Both the position numbers and the translations under genes were made by a program. From the NCBI RefSeq assembly GCF_900104845.1, contig NZ_FNSR01000001.1, forward strand, positions 930,001-994,000: a DNA stretch of 64,000 nucleotides. Reading direction: 5' to 3'. Source of the stretch: Paraburkholderia caballeronis (GTDB lineage Bacteria; Pseudomonadota; Gammaproteobacteria; Burkholderiales; Burkholderiaceae). This document shows, one piece after another, positions 46,241 through 55,156 of the stretch (within the stretch, counting starts at the first letter, position 1; each line of letters starts with the position of its first letter). The notes under the pieces are model-generated. The model was not told the DNA's origin, did not search any database, and saw nothing but the letters and a program-made list of their open reading frames with translations.

Positions 46241-47902
46241 TCAATGCGCGCCGCGGCGGCGGGCTTCTTTGCGCAGATGCTTCGGCGCGCGCTTCGGATG
46301 CGGTTCGACGTACACCGGCGCTTCTTCAGGCATGCCCTGGTACACCCATTCGAGCAGCGCGTCGTGCGCGGCGCGCGCCGCTTCCGCGCGCGGATCGTTG
46401 ATGAGGCTGACGACGACATAGGTCTCGCCGTTCGCGCCCGCGACGTAACCGGCGATCGCGCGCACGTCGCGCAGCGTGCCGGTCTTGATGTGCGCGTTGC
46501 CGCCGACCGGCTGGTTCGCGAGCCGGTTGCGCATCGTGCCGTCGACGCCGGCGACCGGCAGCGAATCGACGAACACCTGCGCGACCGGACTCGCGTTCGC
46601 GGCCTGCAGCAGGTTCGCGAGCGACAGCGCGCTCACGTGTTCGTCGCGCGACAGCCCGCAGCCGTTGTCCAGCACGAGTTCGGGCATGTCGACGCCGTTG
46701 CGGCGCAGGAACGTCGTGACCGCGGACGCGGCCTTCGCGGTCGTCGAAGGCGACCTGGACGCGACGGCGCCGAGCGTCAGGAACAGGTTGCGCGCCATCA
46801 CGTTGTTGCTGAACTTGTTGATGTCGTGCACGACGTCCGCGAGCGGCGGGCTCTGATGGACCGCGACGAGCCGCGCGCCCGGCGGCACCTTGCCTTCGCG
46901 GATCGCGCCGCCGAAGCTGCCGCCGGCCTGCTGCCACAGTGCGAGGAAGCCGCCCGCGAAGAACGCCGAATGATCGACCGGCGCGGCCATGTTGATCGAC
47001 CGCTCGCCGCAGCGCATCGCGTAAGCGCCGGCGAAACTCGCGGTGACCTCGCCGTTCGCGCCGGGCTCGATCTGCGGCGTCGGCAGCAAACCGTTGCATG
47101 CGCCGGCGCGCATCCGGATGTGGTTGTCGATCTGCAACTGCGAGATCGGCGGGATCACGTCGACCGATACGCCTTCGCGCGACGGCGCGAGCGTGAACGT
47201 CAGCGACTTGAACGCGTACAGCAGCGGGTCGGGGCCGACGTTGTACGGCGCGTTCGCGTCGTCGTCGAACGGCGGCAGGTCGCGCGTCGACGCGTCGAAC
47301 TCGGTCTTGTCGAGCACCAGCGCGCCGTCGATGCGCGTGATGCCGGCCGCGCGGATCTTCTGCACGAGGTCGATCAGCTCTTCAGGCACCAGCTTCGGGT
47401 CGCCGGTGCCCTTGATGTACAGGTCGCCGTGCAGCACGCCGGACGCATCGACCGAGCCTTCCGTGTACGCGCTCGTGCGCCAGCGGAAGTCGGGGCCGAG
47501 CATCGACAGCGCGGTCCACGTCGTGACGAGCTTCATCGTCGACGCGGGCATCATCGGTTGGCCGGCGTTGACCGCGACGCTCGGCAGCCGGTCGCCGATC
47601 TTCTCGATCACGACGCTGACGTCCGACAGCGGCACGTGCGCGCGCTGGAGGCCGGCCATCACCGACGGCGGCAGCACGGTCGTCACGTTGACGGCCGGCG
47701 TGCGTTCGCCGGCCGGCTGCGCGAGCGCCGGCTGCGCGCCGATCAGCGCGGCGCACGCGAGCGTTGCCGCGGCGGCGAGGCGGGCGAAGGGGCCGTGACG
47801 GAGCGCAGCGGGCGGGAACGACGGGACGTGCGTGGCGCGCGATGAACGGGAGCGCGGGCGGGAACGGTCGGCGGACGGAGCAACGGGCAGGGCGGGCGGC
47901 AT
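46241..47902 (-). CDS. dacB: D-alanyl-D-alanine carboxypeptidase/endopeptidase (PBP4)
   Basis: Protein of 553 residues, longer than E. coli DacB mainly through an N-terminal Arg/Pro/Ser-rich stretch of about 38 residues before the signal helix (LAAAATLACAALIGAQPALAQ). Penicillin-binding motifs are SxxK in MPASTMK near 115, SNN in FSNNVMARN near 370 and KTG in HIKTGTLRDV near 475. It trims or opens peptidoglycan cross-links in the periplasm. The translation start is uncertain, as no ribosome site precedes 47902. It diverges from the response regulator gene. Confidence 0.92.
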   Translation of the reverse strand: MPPALPVAPSADRSRPRSRSSRATHVPSFPPAALRHGPFARLAAAATLACAALIGAQPALAQPAGERTPAVNVTTVLPPSVMAGLQRAHVPLSDVSVVIEKIGDRLPSVAVNAGQPMMPASTMKLVTTWTALSMLGPDFRWRTSAYTEGSVDASGVLHGDLYIKGTGDPKLVPEELIDLVQKIRAAGITRIDGALVLDKTEFDASTRDLPPFDDDANAPYNVGPDPLLYAFKSLTFTLAPSREGVSVDVIPPISQLQIDNHIRMRAGACNGLLPTPQIEPGANGEVTASFAGAYAMRCGERSINMAAPVDHSAFFAGGFLALWQQAGGSFGGAIREGKVPPGARLVAVHQSPPLADVVHDINKFSNNVMARNLFLTLGAVASRSPSTTAKAASAVTTFLRRNGVDMPELVLDNGCGLSRDEHVSALSLANLLQAANASPVAQVFVDSLPVAGVDGTMRNRLANQPVGGNAHIKTGTLRDVRAIAGYVAGANGETYVVVSLINDPRAEAARAAHDALLEWVYQGMPEEAPVYVEPHPKRAPKHLRKEARRRGAH

Positions 47903-48226
47903 GAAAGAAGCGGATGGCTAAAACGGTCGGGGCGGATGCGGTCCGGCGGCAGGGGGGCCGCGCGCGGCCGCATCGGACGACGGGCACGCGCGCGGCGTCG
48001 CGAAGCGTCGTCCGGGGTGGGGATCGCCTCGCGCCGCCGCGCGCCGCAAAAGCGCCCATTGTAAAGACCTCGCGCGGGCGCGCGCAAAGCCGCGCGAAGG
48101 CGGCGGCGCGATCGGCCCGGCGGGCGGCGGCGGCCGCTTGTGCCGCGCGCGCATCGCGGGGCGCTAGAATGCGCAATAATTTCCGCGAATCGCGGCCGCC
48201 CTGCCGCCCCGATGGCCTCAATTCCA
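47903..48226. other. Divergent intergenic region, dacB and response regulator
   Basis: These 324 bases are very GC-rich. TAGAAT at 48165-48170, flanked by GCGC on both sides, is a candidate -10 for the regulator gene. I see no PmrA-type box here and no clear dacB promoter. Confidence 0.45.
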
Positions 48227-48889
48227 ATGCGCATACTGCTTGTCGAAGATGACCGCATGATCGCCGAAGGCGTGCGCAAGGCGCTGCGCGGCGAGGGTTT
48301 CGCCGTCGACTGGGTCGAGGACGGCGAAGCCGCGCTGTCGGCCGCGAACGGCGAGTCTTACGATCTCGTGCTGCTCGATCTTGGGCTGCCGAAGCGCGAC
48401 GGGCTCGACGTGCTGCGCACGCTGCGCGCGCGCGGTCACGCGCTGCCGGTGCTGATCGTCACCGCGCGCGACGCGGTCGCCGATCGCGTGAAGGGCCTCG
48501 ACGCGGGCGCGGACGACTACCTGATCAAGCCGTTCGATCTCGACGAACTCGGCGCGCGAATGCGCGCGCTGATCCGCCGCCAGTCGGGCCGCAGCGAATC
48601 GATGATCCGCCACGGCACGCTGACGCTCGATCCGGCCGCGCATCAGGTGACGCTCGACGGCGCGCCGGTCGCGCTGTCGGCGCGCGAGTTCGCGCTGCTC
48701 GAAGCGCTGCTGGCGCGGCCGGGCGCGGTGCTGTCGAAGTCGCAGCTCGAAGAGAAGATGTATGGCTGGGGCGAGGAGATCGGCAGCAATACCGTCGAGG
48801 TGTACATCCACGCGCTGCGCAAGAAGCTCGGCGCGGATCTGATCCGCAACGTGCGCGGACTCGGCTACATGATCGCGAAAGAAGCGTGA
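48227..48889 (+). CDS. OmpR-family response regulator (QseB/PmrA-like)
   Basis: Protein of 220 residues. The receiver has Glu-Asp-Asp in LLVEDDRM, phospho-Asp51 in YDLVLLDLGLPKRDG, and Lys in DYLIKPFDLDELG near 101. The winged helix ends at GLGYMIAKEA. QseB and PmrA are the nearest types. MASIP before the chosen Met could be part of the protein if the ATG at 48212 is used. It lies 25 bases before its kinase, and a PmrA-type direct repeat sits before the protease gene further on. Confidence 0.9.
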   Translation: MRILLVEDDRMIAEGVRKALRGEGFAVDWVEDGEAALSAANGESYDLVLLDLGLPKRDGLDVLRTLRARGHALPVLIVTARDAVADRVKGLDAGADDYLIKPFDLDELGARMRALIRRQSGRSESMIRHGTLTLDPAAHQVTLDGAPVALSAREFALLEALLARPGAVLSKSQLEEKMYGWGEEIGSNTVEVYIHALRKKLGADLIRNVRGLGYMIAKEA

Positions 48890-48914
48890 CGCGACCGCGG
48901 AGACCGACTAGCCG

Positions 48915-50216
48915 ATGCGTTCGATCCGACGACAATTGCTGTTCTGGCTGCTGGCCCTCGTGGTGGCCGGCGTAGGGCTCGCGGGCTGGCTGATCTACCG
49001 GCAGGCGCTCGCCGAGGCGAACGAACTGTTCGACTACCAGTTGCAGGAGATCGCGGCGGCGCTGCCGTCCGAGCCGTTCAACGCGATTCTCGGCTCGCGC
49101 GACACCGGCGACGAAGGGATCGTGCTGCAGATCTGGAATCGCAACGGCGTGCTGATGTACTACTCGCATCCGCGCGCGCCGCTCGCGCCGCGCGCGGAAC
49201 TGGGATTCTCGACCGAACGCACGGATCGCGGCGACTGGCGCGTGTATGGCGCGATCGTCGGCGACAACGTCGTGCAACTGGCGCAGCCGGTGTCGGTGCG
49301 CAACCGCCTTGCGGCGAACGTCGCGCTGCGCACGCTGTGGCCGCTGATCGTGCTGCTGCCGTTCCTCGGGCTTGCCGTGTGGATCGTCGTCGGGCGCGGG
49401 CTTGCGCCGCTGACGCGGGTTGCGCGCGCGCTCGACACGCGTCATCCGGAGGGGCTCGATCCGCTGCCCGAAAGCGGCGTGCCGCGCGAGGTCACGCCGC
49501 TCGTGCATGCGCTGAACGCGCTCCTTGCGCGGCTCGAACAGGCGCTCGACACGCAGAAGGCATTCGTTGCCGACGCCGCGCATGAACTGCGCACGCCGCT
49601 CGCGGCGGTGCAGATCCAGGCGCAGCTCGTCGCGCGCGCGAAGGACGACGACGCGCGCCGCGATGCGCTCACCGATCTTCAGGCCGGCGTGACGCGCGCG
49701 ACGCGCCTCGCGGAGCAACTGCTCGCGCTCGCGCGTTCGGAGCCGGACAGCCGGGCGAGGGCGCGCGACGTCGATCTGCATGCGTTGCTGGAGGACTGCG
49801 TCGCGGCTTACGCGCCGCTTGCACAGCAACGCGGCGTGGATCTCGGCATTGAAGAAAGCACGGCCGCGATGGTCCACGGCGATCCCGACGCATTGCGCGT
49901 GATGCTCAACAATCTGCTCGACAACGCGACGAAGTACACGCCGGATGGCGGCCGCGTCGATGTGAGCTTGCGGATCGACGGCGGCCGTCCGCTCGTGACG
50001 ATTGCCGACAGCGGGCCGGGCATTCCCGTGGATGAGCGTCCGCGCGTGTTCGATCGTTTTTATCGCGTCGGCGCGGGTGCGACGCGCGCGCGGACCGATG
50101 TGTCGGGCAGCGGCCTCGGGCTTGCGATCGTGCGTCGCGTCGCTGCGCAGCATGACGCGACGGTGACGCTCGGCGATTCGTCCGCGGGCGGGTTGCGGGT
50201 CGAAGTGAGGTTCTGA
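48915..50216 (+). CDS. Sensor histidine kinase (QseC/PmrB-like)
   Basis: Protein of 433 residues. TM1 (LLFWLLALVVAGVGLAGWLIY) and TM2 (TLWPLIVLLPFLGLAVWIVV) enclose a periplasmic domain of about 125 residues. HAMP-like linker, phospho-acceptor His in DAAHELRTPLAAVQIQ near 230, N box NNLLDNATKYTP near 335, DSGPGIP and GSGLGLAIVRR follow. It should act on the regulator encoded just upstream. The neighbouring Do-type protease suggests an envelope-stress circuit. Confidence 0.9.
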   Translation: MRSIRRQLLFWLLALVVAGVGLAGWLIYRQALAEANELFDYQLQEIAAALPSEPFNAILGSRDTGDEGIVLQIWNRNGVLMYYSHPRAPLAPRAELGFSTERTDRGDWRVYGAIVGDNVVQLAQPVSVRNRLAANVALRTLWPLIVLLPFLGLAVWIVVGRGLAPLTRVARALDTRHPEGLDPLPESGVPREVTPLVHALNALLARLEQALDTQKAFVADAAHELRTPLAAVQIQAQLVARAKDDDARRDALTDLQAGVTRATRLAEQLLALARSEPDSRARARDVDLHALLEDCVAAYAPLAQQRGVDLGIEESTAAMVHGDPDALRVMLNNLLDNATKYTPDGGRVDVSLRIDGGRPLVTIADSGPGIPVDERPRVFDRFYRVGAGATRARTDVSGSGLGLAIVRRVAAQHDATVTLGDSSAGGLRVEVRF

Positions 50217-50264
50217 TCGCGGCCGCGCGGCTGCCTTTGCGCGGGATTTTGCGACGCTCCGGGG

Positions 50265-50281
50265 ATTAAGACTGCCTTAAG
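50265..50281. promoter_or_regulatory. PmrA-type direct repeat upstream of the protease gene
   Basis: ATTAAG (50265-50270) and CTTAAG (50276-50281) are separated by five bases, the spacing and sequence of PmrA/QseB boxes (TTAAG half-sites with 11-bp period). It lies 55 bases before the protease start and 48 bases after the kinase gene. Confidence 0.65.
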
Positions 50282-50336
50282 TGACGCCACGTACGCTTCG
50301 CGGCACCACTAAAGCATTTCGCCGAAGGAGCCCGCA

Positions 50337-51833
50337 ATGAACGTAAAAATCTTTACCCGCAGTGCCGTGGCCATCGCCATTGCCGCCGCGTTGTCGGCGG
50401 GCTATGTGGCAGGGCGCCGGGATATGCCCGCGCCCCAGGTCATCTCGCCGGCCGAAGCCGCCGCGTTGATGCCCGCCGAAGCCGCCGCGAAAACCGGCAT
50501 CCCTGATTTCTCCGGACTCGTCGAAACCTACGGTCCGGCCGTCGTCAACATCAGCGCGAAGCATGTCGTGAAGCAGGTGTCGCGGCGCGCGAGTCCGCAG
50601 CAACTGCCGATCGACCCGTCCGATCCGTTCTACCAGTTCTTCAAGCACTTCTACGGCGGCATGCCGGGCATGCAGGGGCCTGACGGCGGCGATCAATCCG
50701 ACCGGCCGAGCGCGAGCCTCGGCTCCGGCTTCATCATCAGCGCGGACGGCTACATTCTGACGAACGCACACGTGGTCGATGGCGCGAACGTCGTGACCGT
50801 GAAGCTGACCGACAAGCGCGAATACCGCGCGAAGGTCGTCGGCGCGGACAAGCAGTCCGACGTCGCGGTGCTGAAGATCGATGCGAAGGATCTGCCGACG
50901 GTGAAGATCGGCGATCCGCGCCAGAGCAAGGTCGGTCAGTGGGTCGTCGCGATCGGTTCGCCGTACGGCTTTGACAACACGGTGACGTCGGGCATCATCA
51001 GCGCGAAGTCGCGTTCGCTGCCTGACGAGAACTACACGCCGTTCATCCAGACAGACGTGCCGGTGAACCCCGGCAATTCGGGCGGCCCGCTGTTCAATCT
51101 GCAAGGCGAGGTGATCGGCATCAACTCGATGATCTATTCGCAGACTGGCGGCTTCCAGGGCCTGTCGTTCGCTATCCCGATCAACGAGGCGATCAAGGTC
51201 AAGGACGACCTCGTGAAGACCGGTCACGTGAGCCGCGGCCGTCTCGGCGTGGCGGTGCAGTCGGTGAACCAGACGCTAGCGGATTCGTTCGGCATGCAAA
51301 AGCCGCAGGGCGCGCTCGTCAGCTCCGTCGATCCGGGCGGTCCGGCCGCGAAGGCGGGTCTCCAGCCGGGTGACGTGATCCTGTCGGTGAACGGTCAGCC
51401 GGTCGACGACTCGACGATGCTGCCGTCGCTGATCGCCGGCATCAAGCCGGGCAGCAAGGCGGATCTGCAAGTGTGGCGCGACAAGGCGTCGAAGACCGTC
51501 GGCGTCACGATCGGCACGCTCGGCGATACGAAGGTCGCGTCGAACGATACGCCGCAGTCGGACGTGCAAGGCCGTCTCGGGGTCGCGGTGCGGCCGCTGA
51601 CGCCCGAAGAGATGAACGGCAGTTCGCTCACGCACGGTCTCGTCGTCGCGCAGGTCGGCGGTGCGGCGGCCAGCGCCGGCATCCAGGCGGGCGACGTGAT
51701 TCTCGCGGTCAACGGCCGGCCGGTCAGCAACGCGCAGCAGCTCAAGCAGATGGTTGCGCAGGCGGGCAACAGCATCGCACTGCTGATCCAGCGCGACGAC
51801 GCGCAGATCTTCGTGCCGGTGGATCTCGGTTGA
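50337..51833 (+). CDS. Do-family serine protease (DegP/MucD-like)
   Basis: Protein of 498 residues with an N-terminal signal or anchor helix (AVAIAIAAALSAGYVAG). The catalytic triad is complete: His in TNAHVVDG near 145, Asp in KQSDVAVLKID near 177 and Ser in NPGNSGGPLF near 250. Two PDZ domains follow (near 300-395 and 405-495, each with VxPGGPA/AGDVILAVNG-like elements). It degrades or refolds damaged periplasmic proteins. AAGGAG lies before the ATG. Position after the two-component pair, with the PmrA-type box, suggests control by that regulator. Confidence 0.93.
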   Translation: MNVKIFTRSAVAIAIAAALSAGYVAGRRDMPAPQVISPAEAAALMPAEAAAKTGIPDFSGLVETYGPAVVNISAKHVVKQVSRRASPQQLPIDPSDPFYQFFKHFYGGMPGMQGPDGGDQSDRPSASLGSGFIISADGYILTNAHVVDGANVVTVKLTDKREYRAKVVGADKQSDVAVLKIDAKDLPTVKIGDPRQSKVGQWVVAIGSPYGFDNTVTSGIISAKSRSLPDENYTPFIQTDVPVNPGNSGGPLFNLQGEVIGINSMIYSQTGGFQGLSFAIPINEAIKVKDDLVKTGHVSRGRLGVAVQSVNQTLADSFGMQKPQGALVSSVDPGGPAAKAGLQPGDVILSVNGQPVDDSTMLPSLIAGIKPGSKADLQVWRDKASKTVGVTIGTLGDTKVASNDTPQSDVQGRLGVAVRPLTPEEMNGSSLTHGLVVAQVGGAAASAGIQAGDVILAVNGRPVSNAQQLKQMVAQAGNSIALLIQRDDAQIFVPVDLG

Positions 51834-51901
51834 CCTTCGCGGATGCGGCGGGCTCGCTGAACGCGTCGCCTGCCGAAAACCGCTAACCTGTGGTCGGTTC
51901 C

Positions 51902-51937
51902 AGCGCGGGCGGGGAATACCCGCCCGCGCTGCCGTTT
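51902..51937 (+). terminator. Terminator-like hairpin after the protease gene
   Basis: AGCGCGGGCGGG (51902-51913) pairs perfectly with CCCGCCCGCGCT (51919-51930) around five bases. The tail GCCGTTT is only weakly T-rich. Confidence 0.65.
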
Positions 51938-52046
51938 GCCGGAACGCATCGCGTGTCCGGTCTCTTGCCAGCGTTTCCCCGTCCGATGGAGTGGGCACGC
52001 ACCTTGCGAAAGCCCGAAGTCGGCAAACCTGTAAGGAGCGACCACG

Positions 52047-52550
52047 ATGGAAAAACAACGCAATTCGCACCGGATCGTTTCGATGCTGATCGCGGCGGCC
52101 GTCGCAGGCGGCGTGGCGGGCGGCGCAGCCGCGCAGACGGACGCGGGCGGCACGGTCGGCGGAACGACGACGGACAACACCAGCGCCGGCAACATCCACC
52201 CGACCGGCATGCCGCAGACCGAGCAGCAGGGCGACGTGTCGTTCGTGTCCGGCGGCGTCGGGCTCGACGAATCCACCGCGCTGCGGCGCGCGCAAAGCCA
52301 GTGGCCGCTGTCGCTGCGCTTCACCGGCCCGAGTTCCGCCTACGTCGCGAACGTTCACGTGCAGATCGTCGACGCGGGCGGCAAAACGGTGCTCGACACG
52401 GCGTCGAAGGGGCCGTACATGCTGGTTCGCCTGCATCCCGGCCGCTACACGATCCACGCGACCTACAGCGACGTCGCGCGGTCGCAGACGGTGACGGTCC
52501 GCGGCAACGGCAGCGCGCGCGCGACCTTCGCATGGCAGGTCAGCCGCTGA
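52047..52550 (+). CDS. Secreted protein with carboxypeptidase-regulatory-like fold
   Basis: Protein of 167 residues. A signal peptide runs to about residue 30 (IAAAVAGGVAGGAAAQ). A Thr/Gly-rich linker and an SLRFTGPSSAYVANVHVQIVDAGGKTVL core follow, then GPYMLVRLHPGRYTIHATY, which matches the beta-sandwich of carboxypeptidase-regulatory-like (transthyretin-like) domains. It is probably periplasmic. No enzyme site is seen. AGGAG lies before the ATG. A strong terminator follows its stop. Confidence 0.65.
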   Translation: MEKQRNSHRIVSMLIAAAVAGGVAGGAAAQTDAGGTVGGTTTDNTSAGNIHPTGMPQTEQQGDVSFVSGGVGLDESTALRRAQSQWPLSLRFTGPSSAYVANVHVQIVDAGGKTVLDTASKGPYMLVRLHPGRYTIHATYSDVARSQTVTVRGNGSARATFAWQVSR

Positions 52551-52605
52551 CGCGGCCGGTTCCGCACGGATGGTCGCGCAGCCGCGCGCAGTTTCACCGA
52601 TAATG

Positions 52606-52633
52606 AAGCCACGGGCCGCCCCGTGGCTTTTTT
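52606..52633 (+). terminator. Rho-independent terminator
   Basis: AAGCCACGGG (52606-52615) pairs perfectly with CCCGTGGCTT (52620-52629) around CCGC, with six T ending at 52633. It closes the gene at 52047. Confidence 0.92.
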
Positions 52634-52779
52634 ACGTCGCCGGCCCGCTGGGGTCGTGCATCGGGCCGCGCCGGTTCGTACCGACACGCACCGACGAAAA
52701 GGCCGGCATGCCACACGAAGCCGGCCGGCAGGACGACAGCGCGCGACAGCCGCGCCACGCATCAGCCAGGGAGCCGAAC

Positions 52780-53145
52780 ATGGCCGTCGAACCAGACGCC
52801 GGTCACCGCATCGACATTACCGCCAATCACCATCGGGTCCGGGTGATCCACGGCGGCGTCACGTTCGCGGATACCCACGCTGCGTTGACCCTGTCCGAAT
52901 CCGGGCTCCCCGACGTGTTCTACTTCCCGCGCGCCGACGTCAACATGGCGCGGCTGGAGCGGTCGGCGCACACGTCGCACTGTCCGCACAAGGGCGACGC
53001 ATGCTATTTCCATCTGCGCACCGAGAGCGGTCTGGTCGAAAACGCAGTCTGGAGCTACGAGGAGCCGTTCGACAGCGTGCTGCGGATCGGGGGATATCTG
53101 GCGTTTTACGCGTCGCGCGTCGACCGGATCGATCAGACGTCTTGA
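52780..53145 (+). CDS. DUF427 protein
   Basis: Protein of 121 residues. The family's HRVRVIHGGVTFADTHAALTLSESG, VFYFPRADV and HTSHCPHKGDACYFHL run in order, ending with an aromatic-rich VENAVWSYEEPF. DUF427 proteins are small beta-barrels of unknown role, common in soil bacteria and eukaryotic microbes. GGGAG lies before the ATG at 52780. Longer frames from 52570 cross the terminator and are discarded. The CoxG-like gene follows after 46 bases. Confidence 0.8.
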   Translation: MAVEPDAGHRIDITANHHRVRVIHGGVTFADTHAALTLSESGLPDVFYFPRADVNMARLERSAHTSHCPHKGDACYFHLRTESGLVENAVWSYEEPFDSVLRIGGYLAFYASRVDRIDQTS

Positions 53146-53191
53146 CCGATACCTGATCGATACGTCGAGCGCTTATCGGAGAACCCTCGCC

Positions 53192-53932
53192 ATGGAACTG
53201 AACGACGCGTTGAGAATTCCGCTGGCGCCGTCCGTCGTCTGGGACGCGCTGCAGGATGCCGCTCTGGTGCGCGCGAGTTTCGCGCACTGCGAGTCGTTCC
53301 ACCGGCTGTCGCCGGGCGAATATGCGCTGACGTTCACCGTGCCGCTCGGCCCGCTGCGCGCGCGCTACGAGGTGCGCGCACACATCGCGCACGACGTCGA
53401 GCAGCCGCTGCCGATGCCGCAGACGCCGCGGCGGATACTGAGTTTTCGCGCGCGGGCGGACGGGATCGGCTCGCTGCGCGGCCAGATCGATGTGGCGCTG
53501 CGGGCCGAAGAGGACGAGGCAGAGGCGGACGGCGGCCAGCGCACGCGGATCGACTATTCGGTATGGGCCACGCTGACCGGGCCGCTCGCCGAACTGCCGC
53601 CGCGCCAGATCGAAAACGCGCTGCACGGACTGGCGGACGACTTTTTCACCGAGTTCTGCGCGGTCGTCGAGGCGAAGCACGGGCAGGGGCCGAACCGCGT
53701 GAGCGATGCGCCGCCGCGCCGGCAGCACGTGTTCCTTCGGCCGATCAGCATGGCCGGCATTGCGCGGCGCGCGCATCTGCTGCCGGGGCAGTACGGCAAC
53801 ACGCTGAGCGGCCGCGCGGCGGGCATGCTGCCGCACGAGCCGACGCCGCACGCGGTGCCTTACTGGGCGTGGGCGGCGATGATCTTTTTCGTCGCGCTGC
53901 TGCTCTACTTCGCGCGGCGACTGACTTCCTGA
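53192..53932 (+). CDS. CoxG-like SRPBCC protein with a C-terminal membrane anchor
   Basis: Protein of 246 residues. The first 155 residues read as a CoxG/SRPBCC lipid- or ligand-binding fold (IPLAPSVVWDALQD, YALTFTVPLGPLRARYEV, then DYSVWATLTGPLAELPPRQIE). A low-complexity linker leads to a single C-terminal helix AWAAMIFFVALLLYFA. CoxG proteins anchor carbon-monoxide dehydrogenase in some bacteria, but no cox genes are near, so a different cargo or task is likely. Confidence 0.75.
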   Translation: MELNDALRIPLAPSVVWDALQDAALVRASFAHCESFHRLSPGEYALTFTVPLGPLRARYEVRAHIAHDVEQPLPMPQTPRRILSFRARADGIGSLRGQIDVALRAEEDEAEADGGQRTRIDYSVWATLTGPLAELPPRQIENALHGLADDFFTEFCAVVEAKHGQGPNRVSDAPPRRQHVFLRPISMAGIARRAHLLPGQYGNTLSGRAAGMLPHEPTPHAVPYWAWAAMIFFVALLLYFARRLTS

Positions 53933-53962
53933 ATTGCGGTCCGGCGGCGACGCGACGCGTCG

Positions 53963-54985
53963 TCAGCCGCCGCGAAACTCCCTTCGCCACGACGACGGCG
54001 ACGTGCGGAACGCCTCCATGAAATGCTGACGCAGCGACGCGGCCGAGCCGAAGCCCGCACGCTGCGCGACGTTGTCGATCGGCTCGTCGGTGGTTTCCAG
54101 CAGTTGCTGCGCGCGCGTCAGACGCTCGCCGAGCAGCCACGCGCCGACCGTCGCGCCGGTCGTCTGCCGGAACTGGCGCGTGAACGTGCGGCGGCTCATC
54201 AGCGCGCGCTGCGCGAGCGAGTCGAGCGTGTGCGGCGCGTCGAGGTTCTCCCGGATCCAGTCGAGCATGCCGGACAGCCGGGTGCCGCGTCCGCGCGCGG
54301 CCAGCGGCTGCTGCACGTACTGCGCCTGGTTGCCCTGCCGGTGCGGCGGCACGACGAGGCGTCGCGCGACGTAGTTCGCGGCCGGCGTCCCGCACAGGCG
54401 GCGCAGCAGGTGCAGACAGCAGTCGAGGCCGGCCGCCGTGCCGGCGGACGTCAGCAGGTCGCCATCGTCGATGTACAGCACGTCCGGATCGACGCGCACC
54501 TGCGCGAAGCGGCCCGCGAAGTCGTCCGCCCACGCCCAGTGGGTCGTCGCAGTGCGGCCGTCGAGCAGGCCCGCGTGCGCGAGCACGTACGCGCCGAGGC
54601 ACAGCCCGACGACGATCGCGCCGCGCGCATGAGCGGTGCGCAGCGCGTCGCAGAGCGCGTCCGGCGGCGGTTCCGCCGCGTCGCGCCAGCTCGGCACGAT
54701 CACGACGTCGGCGTCGGCCAGTCCATCGAGACTGTGCGGCGCGGCGATCGTGAAACCCGCCGTCGTCGATAGCGGGCCGGCCTCCGCCGCGCACACGCGC
54801 AGGTCGAACGGCGGCACGCCGCCTTCGGGGCGCTCGTCGCCGAACACGATGCACGGCACCGACAGGTGGAACGGACTCACGCGGTCGAACGCGATCACCG
54901 CGACGACACGCGGCGATGCGGAGCGGGTGGCAGAGGCGCTGGAAGCGGGCATGGCGGCGGACTCGTTCAGGCGGACCATCGACAT
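53963..54985 (-). CDS. GlxA-family AraC-type transcription regulator
   Basis: Protein of 340 residues. The N-terminal two thirds form a DJ-1/PfpI-like domain with a Cys in VVGLCLGAYVLA near 125; the C-terminal AraC helix-turn-helix pair lies in residues 240-335 (LDSLAQRALMSRRTFTRQFRQ, then DNVAQRAGFGSAASLRQHF). The first 23 residues are Ser/Ala-rich and an inner Met may be the true start. It diverges from the cysteine hydrolase gene by 171 bases and is its likely regulator. Confidence 0.88.
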   Translation of the reverse strand: MSMVRLNESAAMPASSASATRSASPRVVAVIAFDRVSPFHLSVPCIVFGDERPEGGVPPFDLRVCAAEAGPLSTTAGFTIAAPHSLDGLADADVVIVPSWRDAAEPPPDALCDALRTAHARGAIVVGLCLGAYVLAHAGLLDGRTATTHWAWADDFAGRFAQVRVDPDVLYIDDGDLLTSAGTAAGLDCCLHLLRRLCGTPAANYVARRLVVPPHRQGNQAQYVQQPLAARGRGTRLSGMLDWIRENLDAPHTLDSLAQRALMSRRTFTRQFRQTTGATVGAWLLGERLTRAQQLLETTDEPIDNVAQRAGFGSAASLRQHFMEAFRTSPSSWRREFRGG

Positions 54986-55156
54986 GGCCCGATCGTGACG
55001 CGTGACGAATGGCCCGATTCTAGCGAAAGTTGTCTTTCGGGCCGCTGTCGGCGCGCGCGGCGAGGCGGAACAATGCAGCCATCGATCTTTCCATGGTCGA
55101 TCCCGTCACCGTCAACCGGTCGAACCGGAACAAAACCGCATCCCAGGGAGCCTGCC

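Noticed and set aside
52570..52779. Longer start of the DUF427 gene
   Set aside because: The upstream frame crosses a strong terminator; GGGAG supports the ATG at 52780.
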